A DNA stretch of 47,942 nt from Zygnema cylindricum (GCA_037447655.1 JBBHKE010001195.1:1-47942); one strand, 5' to 3'; shown: positions 32,603 through 44,051, counted from the first letter of the stretch. Numbers and translations are program-made. Notes: generated by a model from the letters alone, not told the origin.

Positions 32603-33295
32603 ATGGCTGTAACTGTACAAGCTAAAAATGTGACAGCAGTAGAGCTGTATAAGTGGTTACCAATCAGTCAAAGGCTCGACGTGTGGCCTTGGGCTTTGAT
32701 ATACGCGTTGATTGTGGCATTTGGTGTCCCAACTTTGGAAAGGTTAGATGCCATGATTCTTGTAGGAGGCGTCGCTGTCTTACAGATATTGACTATTCTG
32801 TTTACTATCTGGTCGGTGGATTTCCGCTGCTTCGCACATGCTCGTAAGGTAGACCCAATCAGCGAATGTGTACTTATTTTTACGATCTTTTGCTTAACAT
32901 GTGATTTCCTCAGGCTGCGTGTTGCCATGGTTGTTTTTAATTTTTTATTTAAAACCAGAAATTTGAACTTATCCTTCAATTTTTTTCCAGCGGTGATGTT
33001 GTTGTTGTCTGCCGCCTCTAGCATTTTCTTCTTTACTCTGCATAAACATGCTTTTAAGATCATGCTGTGGTTAATATCTGTCCTCATGAAGGCACGATTT
33101 GCTCTTGTTATGATGGAATTTGGCTGTTTGTCCTTTGTACTGTTCTCCGTTTGCATGAAGATAGTGACAATGGAACTGTCTCCTGGTGATGAGATGTTTC
33201 AGGTGAAGAGCATTAACGAGGCAGAAGTGTGCAAAGTTTTTCCTGCTAAGTTTGCCGGAGCGAAGGAAGTTGTGCCTCTCTATCGAAGGAAGCTG
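32603..33295 (+). CDS. P5A-type ATPase (PDR2/MIA-like), first two exons
   Basis: Exon 1 (32603-32848, 82 codons) holds SQRLDVWPWALIYALIVAFG, VPTLERLDAMILVGG and TIWSVDFRCFAHARK. This matches the N-terminal cytosolic and first membrane region of plant P5A ATPases. The splice is AAG|GTAGAC to TTTCAG|GTG. Exon 2 (33203 to about 33295) gives VKSINEAEVCKVFPAKFAGA and KEVVPLYRRKL. P5A ATPases sit in the ER; in yeast and mammals they remove misinserted transmembrane helices, and in Arabidopsis loss affects phosphate signalling and pollen. The family is about 1180 residues, so only about 10% is here. The DKTGT catalytic region is absent; it may lie beyond a large intron past the window or be lost. 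The exon 2 donor at 33296 is weak. The 354-nt intron is in frame and stop-free. Confidence 0.85.
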
Positions 33296-33437
33296 GTGCG
33301 GTTTTTCACAGCTTCAGGTTGCCCACAGAGAGATCCTCGTGTGTTTGCCTCTTGTGTTGCGTTCTGTTTTTTTTTTTTTTTTTCCCTGTTTTGTTTCTAA
33401 AGACCAGTCTTGCTGATGTATGCCCATCGCTTATCGT

Positions 33438-33447
33438 NNNNNNNNNN
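33438..33447. other. Assembly gap of 10 N
   Basis: Ten undetermined bases of conventional length, so the true size is unknown. It lies in what would be intron 2 of the P5A gene, between T-rich DNA and an LTR-like end. Confidence 1.
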
Positions 33448-33794
33448 GTTTGAAGGAAGATCTTGAGATGTCAAGTTAGATGTGTTAACGCCGCAACGAT
33501 ACGACGCGCGTAGCAGCGCAGCATAGCAACGCCGCAATTGTGTAGATTGAACTGTAGAGTTCTAGAAGGAAGTTTGGATAGATCTTGGATTGGCCGCGAA
33601 GGTCCACGTGTACAGCTGTATAGTACTAAGTTGACCAGCAGTTAGCTAGTTTAAATAGAGAGGTAGACCTAGTGAATAGGGGACCGGAAGTAGACCTGAA
33701 ATAGACTTACGCAGCTAGCGTAATCTTGTACTCTCTTTCAATTAATAAAGCCCAACCCTGTCTGCGAGTTCTGTGTGCTCCTGCTGTTGCTACA
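33448..33794 (+). repeat. Probable LTR 3' portion
   Basis: The stretch ends in AATTAATAAAGCCCAACCC followed by a short pyrimidine/G-rich tail and TGCTACA. This resembles an LTR with a polyadenylation signal and a CA terminus. The 5' end is lost in the N gap, and no pol gene is attached. Identification is from form only. Confidence 0.4.
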
Positions 33795-33982
33795 AGGAGA
33801 TCCTTGGTATTTTCCGCTGTGCATTGTGACGTATTGTGGGGTGTTGTTACCTCTTTTACAGTTAGGGATTAACTAGTATATATATTTTAAAAAAATAAAA
33901 AATCTCGATTAGCGTTGATAACACTTGCTTTTTTTTACGCTATTTATTCCTTTACTCTAATCTCGATTGACGGTGTACCGGG
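33795..33982 (+). repeat. MITE fragment
   Basis: Contains both an inward end (CTCGATTAGCGTTGATAACA) and a right end (CTCGATTGACGGTGTA, TA at 33976-33977) of the TA-flanked MITE family about 75 bp apart. Confidence 0.5.
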
Positions 33983-34398
33983 TCAGATTTGCGACGCTTT
34001 ATCGCGTTGCCTAAGATTTGCGAAACGAATAGTGTACTACCGTGTCAGATTTGCGACGCTTTGTCGCGTTGCCTGAGATTTGCGAAATGAATAGTGTACT
34101 GTCGTGTCAGATTTGCAGTACCGAGTCAGATTTGTGACGTTAATCATGATGTCACGTACTTCCACGATACCAAAGAGTACGAATACAAGAATGTTGGATT
34201 ATAAGGACAATACAAAATTTTCATTTTTTTTTTGTTTTTTGGTTGACCGACCGTAACCGACTGGTTTTTTTTTCCTGATGAATCAACCGACCGTAACCGC
34301 CCGACCCCCAAAATTTGGCAACCGAATTCGTCCCGGATCCGGCGCGGGCGGTCGGTTAACGGTCGGTCACGGTTTCGGCTGACCGTTTGCGGCCTCTG
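33983..34398. mobile_element. Second hAT-like MITE family, copy B, with 62-bp tandem repeat
   Basis: Matches copy A from TTAATCATGATGTCACGTAC to the right end (TTTGCGGCCTCTG). At its left, TCAGATTTGCGACGCTTT recurs at 33983 and 34045, with a third partial copy at 34107, a 62-bp period. Copy A has only one such unit. The usual left terminus is absent. The right end is directly joined to a fragment of the first hAT family, so it appears to have inserted into that element. Confidence 0.7.
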
Positions 34399-34460
34399 AT
34401 AACCGATAACTATCGGTATCGGTGTTATCGCGATAATTTTTTTACCGATACACAACACTA
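34399..34460 (+). repeat. Right-end fragment of the first hAT family
   Basis: ATAACCGATAACTATCGGTA to the terminus TACCGATACACAACACTA matches the right ends at 15500-15570, 19745-19807 and 29945-30010. The left end is missing. Confidence 0.85.
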
Positions 34461-36495
34461 GTAATTACTCTAATAAATAATAATGATGGCTAGTATACTA
34501 AGGGCGCGTGCCCATGTAACCGAAACTTTGAAATGTTACTTTGGAATTTAGCGCAGATTTTACGGTGTACTTTTCAAAGTGTTCCTATGTCATTCATTCC
34601 TTCAAATTTGTGACAGTCGTAGATGTCTACAAAATGTGCGGTAGACTACAAAATGAAATGTAGACTACTGCGAAACTTCCTAAAATAAGTGACGTTTTTA
34701 CAAAAACGGCGACGGTTGTAGACGTCAAGGTTTTTCTAACATCGTAGATATTTAGGGTTTTGACATTGCAAAGTCACGCCACGCTGTGACGTCATTAGTA
34801 CGTAATTTTTTTGCCATGGCTTCCTATATCTTTTATCAATCGATATGCCGTCAAACTACGACCAAAGATATTCAAAAAAAATATAAAAAATATATCTTTC
34901 ATTTGAAACCATCATTGCCGCCTTTCATTTAGGGAGAGAGAAATAAGAGCGATCGAGTGAGAAAGAGGAAGAGAGACGAGGACTACGTACTCTTTTGCAA
35001 AGGACCCATGAAGGAAAGTGGAGGTCCGAGACCCCTGCAAGTATTTTCCCGTACATGTTTGTCATTTTCTTCGTGCATGCTCGTGACGAGCAGTGAAAAA
35101 AATAGCGTGTACTTTCTTTCGTGCAACAAATTTTGAAAACGTTTGACGCTTGCAATCCAGGTTTACTATTCGTCAATAGGGTGTTATTTTGATAAAAATC
35201 AGGCCACGATTTGATTCCAGTGCAAGTGTGAAGATGAGTTGGAAGTGGGTCGCGATGATAATAACTCCAATTTGTCGTACCTTCCAAGTTTCAAGATGAC
35301 GCAAAATGTACTTGTGTTTTTGCCGATTTTTCATACGGCGTAATATTTTCTCGTTGTAAGTCCCATTTTCTGTGTAAACGACGGGAAAAGACCCTTCCTT
35401 GAACACATGGGCACACGCCTTAACGCCCATCGGATGACCCTTAGGTTCAAGTTTTCAGCCATCGCAGATCGCCACGTGGCATAGAACAACAAAAGGCAAA
35501 AATTAAAGGGAGAACAGAATTGCGGCGCCAAGTTGTCTGTGCCTGCTTTTTTCTTACACGTGTAGTATGCGGGCAGTAGTAGAAATAAATAAATAATAAA
35601 AATTGCTCGTGAGAATGCTGGGAAACGTCTTTAGTCGCCGAATCAAGGAAATTGATTCGCCCAATTTAGGAGATTTTATCAAAAAAAAACTGAGAAGTGT
35701 AAAACATCCGGAATAAAAAGTTTTTCGACATTCTTTTGTCCTTTACGTACTTTTTTTTTTCAATTTTCAACAAATCGGTGACGTGGCGAATAACCAATGG
35801 CCAAAGAATATGACCCGGGTCCTCCGGCATGCGCAAAAGTGCTCATAAGGCCAAAAAAAAGTCCGTACAATTGACCACTTTGGGGAACCGAATGGGGCCA
35901 AAAACATTAAATGTCCCAGTCACTAATATTCCAGAGGAAGCAATTCGTACAAATTGTATAATTCGTACAATCCATCCAGTAACATAACTTCAACAGGGCT
36001 GCCTTGGAATCATCCAAACCCTAATTTTAGCATTTATCCAGTCATCGGATCCGCGTCAGCATCATCCGTACAGTAATGACAAGTGCACTCAAAATGTCGG
36101 TCGGGAATCCGTACGGATCTGAGTGAGTGCTATCTCCTAAGCTGGGCTGGCGTCCGTACTAGATTCACTGAATGCAACTGATTGGTTGACATCCACGTCC
36201 GTACGGCACTAATTGTATGTAAAGCGGCGAGTCGGACAAATTCCTGCAGCCGCCGCCTCTTTCGTACACATTGTCGGTGCATTATTGTTTCGTATTTAGG
36301 GACGATTTCCATCCAGATCATAAATATAATACAGTGCGCTGTCAGGACGTGAAAGTTAAGCGTCATCCGGAGGAAAAAGCTAGTCATACTTTTACACGAT
36401 TTCCTACAAGCTACAAATACGACAAAACAATTTATTAGATAACTAACCGATGGAAAGTCCCCCTTAAAAAAAAGGACCCTAGGCCAGACAATAAA
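34461..36495 (+). other. Unassigned region, several GTAC motifs
   Basis: No recognisable gene. Overlapping minus-strand frames at 34925-35531 have no known domain. Between 35860 and 36260 the CGTAC core recurs many times, including TCCGTACAA at 35862 and TTCGTACAA at 35944 and 35962. Confidence 0.4.
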
Positions 36496-36695
36496 GTACG
36501 ACATTCTGGCACAGTTACCATTTCGCAAGTGATAAAATTTGTCCTTTCGGAAAAATATTTGCCGCCTTTTCGATTTTCACACGTGTGAAAGTAGCGGTCA
36601 TATTTGTGGTTTTTTTAAAATCGTCCGTACAAGAAGATATTCCCTTCGGGTATAAATTCCGACGGAATCCTATCTTCTATCTTAGAGCTTGAATC
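36496..36695 (+). promoter_or_regulatory. Promoter segment of the expansin pseudogene (duplicated at 47601)
   Basis: The 200-bp block contains CATATTTGTG, AATCGTCCGTACAA, GATATTC and a TATA-like TATAAAT at 36651 followed by TTCCGACG. It matches 47601-47800. A GA-rich leader (36706-36785) and the ATG at 36860 follow. The TCCGTACAA at 36624 has the form of a plant SBP-box binding site and is identical in the second copy. Confidence 0.6.
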
Positions 36696-36859
36696 AGGGG
36701 GGGATAGATAGAGAGAGAGAGATAGAGAGAAACACACAGAGAGAGAGAGAGAGAGATATAGAGAGAGAGAAAGAGAGAGAGAAAAAAATCCAAAAACACA
36801 TAAAAAATAGAAAGAAATTCTCAAAAATCATTTCAAAACCCTCCATACCCTATACGACC

Positions 36860-37683
36860 ATGACGCCCATCACCCTCCTCTCCCTCTCCCTCTCCCTCTC
36901 GCTCTCCCTCCTCTCCCTCTCCCTCCTCACCTCCCCCCGCCTCCGCCTTCAACACCGCTAACTCCCCCCGCCCCTCCGTACGCCTGGTGGAACTCCCTCG
37001 CCACCCTGGCACCCGCCTCAGGTGGCGCCTGCGGGTACGGAAACCTTACCTCCACCGGATACGGACAAAACACCACCGCCGTATCCCCCAAAATGTTCCT
37101 CAAAGGCGGCGCCTGCGGAGCCTGCTACCAGGTCCAATGCCGCCCCTCCAAATCCGAATACTGCCAAAAAAAAACGCCAATGCCACGTCATCGTTCGTCA
37201 CCGTGACGAATTTATGCACGGGAACGAATACGTCCGACGGATTTTGCAACTTACCGCGGGCCAGATTCGTTTTTGTCGACTAGTGCCTTTACGAAGATCG
37301 CCATGCCGAAGGGAGGGATCGTGTCCGTACGGAGTGCGTCGCGTCCCTTGTGTGAAGAAGGGGAGGGATCGCCTTCACTATTAATGGGAATGCGTACTTT
37401 TTATTGGTCCTTATATCGAATGTCGGAGGAAGCGGAGACATCAAGGGCCGTCGATCCTCGAGTGGGATTCGGGTCGTGGGTCCCCATGTATAGGAATTAC
37501 GGCGCGGTGTGGTCGGTGGGAAGCGGGAGCCGATTATTCGGCAACCGACTTTCTTTCCGAATTCGAACTCTCTTGACCAATCAGACGCTCGTAGCGGAGA
37601 ATGTGGCGCCGCGGAGTTGGAAAGTCGGTACGACGTACTATTCGACGAAGAATTTTTCGGGGAAAAATGCGACCACTTTTTAG
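36860..37683 (+). pseudogene. Alpha-expansin-like pseudogene with multiple frameshifts
   Basis: A signal peptide frame (MTPITLL then Leu/Ser repeats) opens at 36860. It is followed in other frames by [27 protein letters not shown] and [12 protein letters not shown] (36985-37165); [15 protein letters not shown] and GFCNLP (37170-37255); AFTKIAMPKGG (about 37285-37320); RRVPCVKKG (37340-37365); [19 protein letters not shown] (37374-37430); and [20 protein letters not shown] to a TAG at 37681. These are the Cys-rich barwin-like first domain, the YRRVPC region and the Trp-rich carbohydrate-binding second domain of expansins, over about 275 codons, a normal length. Expansins loosen cell walls without hydrolysis. 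At least six frame changes are needed, one in a 9-A run at 37166. There are no introns. Confidence 0.9.
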
Positions 37684-39220
37684 GGAGAGGCGGATAGTAG
37701 GAGCTGGGTTGTAAGATTGATTTTTGTGGGTTTCTCGCTTTTGTCGTTTTGTAAGCGAGGAGTTTTGTGGGTATATCCAGGATAAGGGTTTGGGTTTTTT
37801 GTAGATAGAAATGGTAGTGAGGTAGAGTGTTATAACAAGTTTGGTGTTGATTCGTAGAATAACATGTACAAATTGTACTTTTTTTGGTCTTTTCGTTGTT
37901 TTGAGATGTGCTATGTCTCTTACCACTCTCTGATTTCCCCATTTTTTTCTGGTTTTTTTTACGGATTTTGGTAATCAGGTTTTTTTTCTGTTCTCGTGTT
38001 GGTCAATTTTACAGAATTTGCTGTCAAATTATCAAATGTGAGACTTATTTTTTAAATGGACCAACCGAGAGAGCCATTTCGATACAATTTGAATTGCTGT
38101 CTGAAGTCAGGGTGAAAGTCTTCTGAATTTTTTAGTCACCTTTAATTGACACCCAACTCATATTTCAAAACTGAACATTACCGAAATTTGAGCTAAAACT
38201 ATGAATTTTAGTCAGATTTCCTGAAATTTGAGTCACATTGGCAAGAATCGCAGTACAGTTGGCTGAAATCTGAGTCACATTTGCTAAAATCAGAGTCGGA
38301 TTATGTTTCAGTTTTTATTTTTTTTGGGTAGAGATGCATTTGCCTTTTTCTTGTTCGCTCTTTAATATTTTTACAACCCCACATCTCTTCTTGTTTTTTT
38401 CTCTTGATTTTAAATAAGGGCTGTAGATTTTCTGTCAACTTTTTAAGATATGGGTCTTCAAAAGCAGAATTGGTCTCTGGTACAATGTGACTTTGTAACA
38501 CTGAATTTTGGGAATTTTGGAATCTTGGTATTTTCTCGTCTGCATTGAAATTCTTTAGTTGTGTATCGGAAAAATACTGATGTATTGCTTGTTAAATGTC
38601 GTTATGTTTTCTTTTGCATCTTTGCTTTACTGATTTCCTAGAAAAAGAGGAATTTTACTATCAAAGCACGCGAACGTGATATGATGATTGTTGCCCTTAA
38701 CTTTTAATTTCTTTTTCAATCTGTTTTCGTTGTTATTCTACTGATTTTTGTTATTTATGTTCTTCTTGTTCGTTATTCTTTTCTTCCCGTATAATATTTG
38801 TTTTTGGTAAGGTTTTTTATTTTCATGTTGAGAATCTCATTGTTTATTTAGTTCTTGCCAAATTTTCTTCTTAGTTTAGTTTCTTCTTTTTTCGTCCTCT
38901 TCTTTTTCTTTTTAGGTTGTTTTGATTGGTTTTTTTTTTTGTATTTTTTATATGCTTTCTTTTTCTTCTCTTACGAAAGATTCTTGAATTCATGCATCGA
39001 TTCTTGGAAAATAAATGTACTGAATCGCAAAATAAACACCCTAGTCACATTTAGTTCCCACAAATATAACAGCAATGTCAATATTCAGCAAATATACTCA
39101 AGGTCAACGAATCGAAAATGTCGAACATTTAAAATTCGGCGATGACCAGTATTCGTACTTTATTGAAGGATTGTACTTTATTTATTAACAATAATTGGTA
39201 TTTCAGTTTGATAGGTACAG
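37684..39220 (+). other. T-rich intergenic DNA, no gene seen
   Basis: Homopolymer T and short AT-rich frames only. At 38140-38300 the motif TGAAATTTGAGTCACATT recurs four to five times in drifting form. Confidence 0.55.
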
Positions 39221-40145
39221 TACACCACGCATCGTAATTAGAGTAATGAAAAAATTAGAGTAAAAAAAGAGAAAAACGTCTGTACTCCACACTATTTAAA
39301 ACAAATATATATTAGAATTAAAAACGCTAATTAAACCTTACCTTAAATAGTATAATGAAAAAATTAGAAGAGTTGAAATTTCGAGCGACCAAATTAGGGT
39401 GAAGTTCCATCATACGTTTCTGTAATTGTACGGCCAACACTACATACCGGGTCGATTGAGTCGAAGTTCCATCACGTAGAGTCTGTAAACCACGTGTTCT
39501 AAATTGACTGGCGCCACGCAAGCTACGATCCGATATTGAATATCTTTCAGATTTTTAGCACCGACAAACTTAACTTCAAATCTTGACTTGCGTACGACGT
39601 GAGCATACGACAAAACTTGTATACATTTTGCAGACGACGCCAGCTCATTTTTTAGGGTTTCGGTTTTCGAACATAACGAAAGTCCTTTGACAGAAATAGT
39701 GTGACGAACAAAAGTTATCGAAATAGCGTGACGAGGGAATGTTACAAAATTTCGTTTTTAGTTTCGTTTATATTTTGGAAATCGCGTGTCATGTGGAAAT
39801 CTTAAGATTTTTCGTTGGTTTTCCATCATGACATGTAGATTAATTGTCCACCGTGTCACAAATTTTTTTTTTCTGTGTATGCCAACCCACCTCGTCGAGG
39901 TGGGTTGAGTCTAACAGAGAAAATTGAAGCGAACTCATCGCAGATGAACATTTGACGGCCAGTATTACCTCCAAGACCTCCGGAGAGTATTGGCAAGATT
40001 CTCTGTAATGTTGGTTTTCGTATAAAAACAAAATAGGCGGTACGATCTGGTATGGAGAGTCGCGGATTTCTGTTAGAAACGCCACTTTTCGCTTGATGGA
40101 ACTTACCCCTTAGAGTAATTTACTCTAATTACAATTCGCGGTGTC
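39221..40145 (-). mobile_element. Rearranged relative of the 15.6-18.5 kb element
   Basis: Bounded by TACACCACGCATCGTAATTA and CTAATTACAATTCGCGGTGT. In inverted orientation it contains the segment matching 15985-16240 (GTAATGTTGGTTTTCG, TATGGAGAGTCGCGGATTTC) and the segment matching 16400-16680 (AATTTAGAACACGTGG, TTATGTTCGAAAAC). At 925 bp it is shorter than the other copy and has one module and one hairpin (39883-39907). No intact coding frame. Confidence 0.7.
39883..39907. other. Hairpin of the rearranged relative
   Basis: Twelve-bp perfect stem CAACCCACCTCG/CGAGGTGGGTTG around a single T. Compared with 16193-16215 the loop and stem length differ but pairing is kept. Confidence 0.85.
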
Positions 40146-40625
40146 CTGTACTGTGACATCATTAATCATTCGCACTAAATTGACAACAGTCGTGCAATGA
40201 CATCATTTGCGTGGTTCACACTTGAAAAAGGGGAAAACGGATGTCATAAACTTTGGGATCCGTACGCCAAATTTCATAAAATGACAAAAAGCGCGGCGGT
40301 GTCGGTTGGGGCGGTAGGTTTTCCACCGTTTTGGAGCGTAGCGGCGGACAAAAGGTGCAATTTTAACCGTCAAAATTTGACAGCTGCGGATAGCAAACGG
40401 CACCTGCCGTCCGCCATCGGACATCATGTCCGGAATGCACTTTTTCGTTTTCGAAGAATTACAAAACGAAGCGCACGGACGTGAACCGTACAAAATATTA
40501 TTCCCTCGCAAACTTATGAACAAAGTAGAGGACCAATCAGAAAAGAGAACGTGTAATGTTAAAAAAACAAAAAAAAACACCTATGGAAAAAAAAATAGGG
40601 TTACCTTTTTCTCACCTCCTGCTGG
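40146..40625 (+). other. Unassigned sequence between elements
   Basis: Two overlapping frames on opposite strands (about 40197-40484 plus, 40203-40580 minus) show no known domain. No repeat match was noticed. Confidence 0.4.
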
Positions 40626-40830
40626 TACACCGCGAATCATCGTTATTAGTGTCAGAATAACTAACTTAGGTTCTTAAAATATTGTTTTTTTTCCCGAAAT
40701 AGAATTAATAACGCTATTTAAGGACGTGGACCATAATCTGCCACGTTTCTCGCACTAAATTAGAATCATTAACACTAACTTTTTTAAACGCTATTTATAA
40801 ACTTTGACAATAATAACGATTCGTGGTGTA
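40626..40830. mobile_element. Short TA-flanked MITE
   Basis: Ends CACCGCGAATCATCGTTATT and AATAACGATTCGTGGTG lie between TA dinucleotides. It contains the CTATTTAAGGACGTGGACCA block shared with 15640-15760. No coding capacity. Confidence 0.8.
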
Positions 40831-42600
40831 CTGCTCCTCTCCTCCTTTAAAATAAAAGCCCAGTGTAGGAGTCTATGGTAAGTCATTACTGCTTAATTAT
40901 TGTTAAGTGATTAAACATAATCGCTATGTGACTATGTTTATTTAGTGATTATGTTATCCATTTTATTTTGCCGTATGAACTTCGGGTATATCTTTTCTCC
41001 GCATATCCACTAATTGGATAAAGTCTCCATATGCGTTTTTTTTGTACACTTCAAATGTTGAAAGCAAGTCGACATCATAAACATGTTTTAATCTTTTTCA
41101 GGCCAACGTGTGAATCTTCCTTGACCTGAATACAAGAAACAATACATAAAAAGCGGTCCAACAGGTAAGCCATGTTTTTTTGTGAAAGCTGATGAAAATC
41201 TATCATTGTGACATGTTTGAAACTTTAACAGTGAACTAAGAATTTGAGAAATTTAAGCTCAAACCAACTAGCAAATTGTAATTCGTCACAGCTTAATGTC
41301 ACAAAAATCTGTATTCCCGATCTATTTTGCAACTTCATGTTTGGATATAATATCTGGCCGTACTTGGCATGCTTTGACTGAGTGAATACTAAGAAAGGCA
41401 AAGAACGGTATATTAAATCATCATTTTTTTTCCTTGCAAGCTCATTTTAGAGAGTGACTAAAACTGAAAATTGATCACTTTGGGAAAAACCCATAATCAC
41501 TTTTGGGAAATTGATTAACTGGAACAATTTGAGTGTTGAAAATAATTGAGAAATGATCATTTTTTGGGGAAATTGATTGTTTAAGTGAAACAACTAGAAT
41601 CAAGTTTGGGAACATAGACTAAGTAATTGAAAATAAACTGAGAAATAATATTCTTTGGGAAATTGACCGAGTAACTAAGAAATAACTGAAAAAAAACCGC
41701 AAATAAGTTGAGACGAGTGGAACTCTTTCGGGTTTTAAAGGTGAGTAAAACAAAAAATCCATACTAAAAATTGTAATAATACCTATTATACAAAACAACT
41801 GGACCTGTACTAGTGTCACAAAGTAACTAGTGTTACAACGTAATAACCGTACCAACGGTAATTTAATGCTAATTGAACTAACACTAATTATTTAAACTAA
41901 TAATTGTGTTAATACTAATTAAACAAACTAGTAACTGTACTAAAAACTGATTGTACAGACTAAAACTGATTGTACAGACGTACAAACTACTAACTGCAGT
42001 AATACTAACAATACAAACGAATAACAATACTTAAAATTGTCATAATACTTATTCTACATTACTAATTACTTTACTTACATAAATTAAACAGACTAATATA
42101 GTTGTACTAAAGGTGACAATACAGACTAATAACTGTATTAATGATAATTTTACATGTCAAAAACTGTAAAAAATACTAACCATACATACATACAAAAATA
42201 CAGACTAATAACTGTAAGAATGATTAATTTACAGGTCAAAAACTGTACAAATATTGAACATACATATATACAAAAACTGTATTAATTCTAATTTTACAGA
42301 ATAATAATTATTCCAATACTAATTACGACAAAAACATGTGCTAATACTCAACAAACATATTCATAAATATACCGATCATACAAATTATCTACATATTGAT
42401 AATTGTACTAATTTTAATTACATATCAAAATGATTAACAGTAACGACAAATTGTACTAATTTTAATTATAAACCAAACTAATTGCGTACAACAATACTGA
42501 TCAAACATTTTGATAATTGTATTGATCAAATGTAGATAATTGTACTATACTGATAAAATGTAGGTATTTGATAACTGTACTAATATTAATATTACATCAA
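40831..42600 (+). repeat. AT-rich region with drifting short repeats
   Basis: From 41410 to 41700 variants of TTTGGGAAATTGA recur. From 41870 to 42590 variants of ACTAATAACTGTACTAAT recur irregularly, roughly every 30-40 bp. There is no exact tandem period and no gene. Confidence 0.6.
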
Positions 42601-42635
42601 AATGAGACGACAAAAGGAGTGTCCCTCATCTTGTA

Positions 42636-43032
<397 letters not shown>

Positions 43033-43177
43033 ATACCCACACTCTCACTCACCCCCTCTCACACACACTCGCACTCTACAACCACCTATTCCACCATTTT
43101 ATTTACCTGTTTGCTTGTCCGTGATTCTCCATAGCCCTTTCACCTTGTACGGCTTGGGTAGGGGCCAATTTCAAAGA

Positions 43178-44051
43178 ATGGATTCTTTTGAAAATCTTGT
43201 GAAGCAAAGGATGTTGCGTATTCTGCTCATCATACTACAATTGGCCATATTACAGAAACGGTTGAAAGATTTGAGAGCAAGGCGTAATGTGACTCTAAGT
43301 ATGGTGGGTTTTTCCACGCTCCACTAGCTTTTGGGACGATATCTGTAACACTCTATGGCTGAATGTTGGCAGCACACATAGGGACAGAAAATGGAAAAGG
43401 CATTTTTGTATGTCCCTCTCCACTTTTGAAAAGTTTATTTTTGTTGTGGGGCCATACGTACAAAAACGACATACCCGATATCGAGATGCCATTCACTTGA
43501 ATAAGGCTTGTGCGGTTGTTCTACACCGGTTAGCACATAGCACCCTTCTCACTGGGTTATCAACAATTTTTTGTATCGGTATATCCACTTTAGTTAATTA
43601 AACCGAAGATATTTGCTCGGTATTAGCTGGCCCGCTTCAAACTACATATATTCAACGACCTCACGGGCGAGTCCTGCAAAAAATAATTGAAGGTTTTAAA
43701 GAGAATTTTGGGATTTCTCAAATAGCTGAAGCTGTCGATGGCACTCATATCTACTTCTCGCGACGACAATTTGAAAATGCCTTTGAGTACTACGATCGAT
43801 TTCAAAGACACAGAGTAAGTGTTCAAGCAATTTGTGACCACAAGCTTGTTTTTTGGGATGTGTTTTGTGATCGACCTGGATCGGCCCATGACTTCACATT
43901 ATTCCAAGCGTCGGCGTTGTACACAAGATCAAGGAATCACCAAAAATTAACAGAGACACAGCAGCAATCTTATAAACTTAATTTCAGCAAATTTGAATCT
44001 GAGGTGATGGCTCCATCTTTGTTTCACTTCCACAAATCGAAATTCTTGTAA
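43178..44051 (+). pseudogene. PIF/Harbinger transposase, degenerate
   Basis: It begins MDSFENLVKQRMLR. After a frame change near 43300 it continues VWWVFPRSTSFWDDIC and MSLSTFEKFIFVVGPYVQKR, then ACAVVLHRLAHSTLLTGLS and FCIGISTLVN followed by an in-frame TAA near 43600. The DDE fold continues with IAEAVDGTHIYF (first Asp) and VFCDRPGSAHDFTLF (second Asp). The frame stops at 44051 before the usual catalytic Glu and the HSRAR-type end. Two breaks and a missing Glu make it non-functional. PIF/Harbinger elements insert at TWA and need a Myb/SANT-like partner, found downstream on the other strand. Confidence 0.88.

Noticed and set aside
33296-33400. Extension of P5A exon 2 through the open frame to the stop at 33398
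   Set aside because: After KEVVPLYRRKL the translation no longer resembles the family and runs into a poly-T tract, which fits an intron better.
34925-35531. Overlapping minus-strand frames and a possible inverted pair (AAGGGCGCGTGCCCATGT near 34500, ACATGGGCACACGCCTT near 35405)
   Set aside because: No known domain; the inverted match is short and does not extend inward, and flanks do not show a target duplication.
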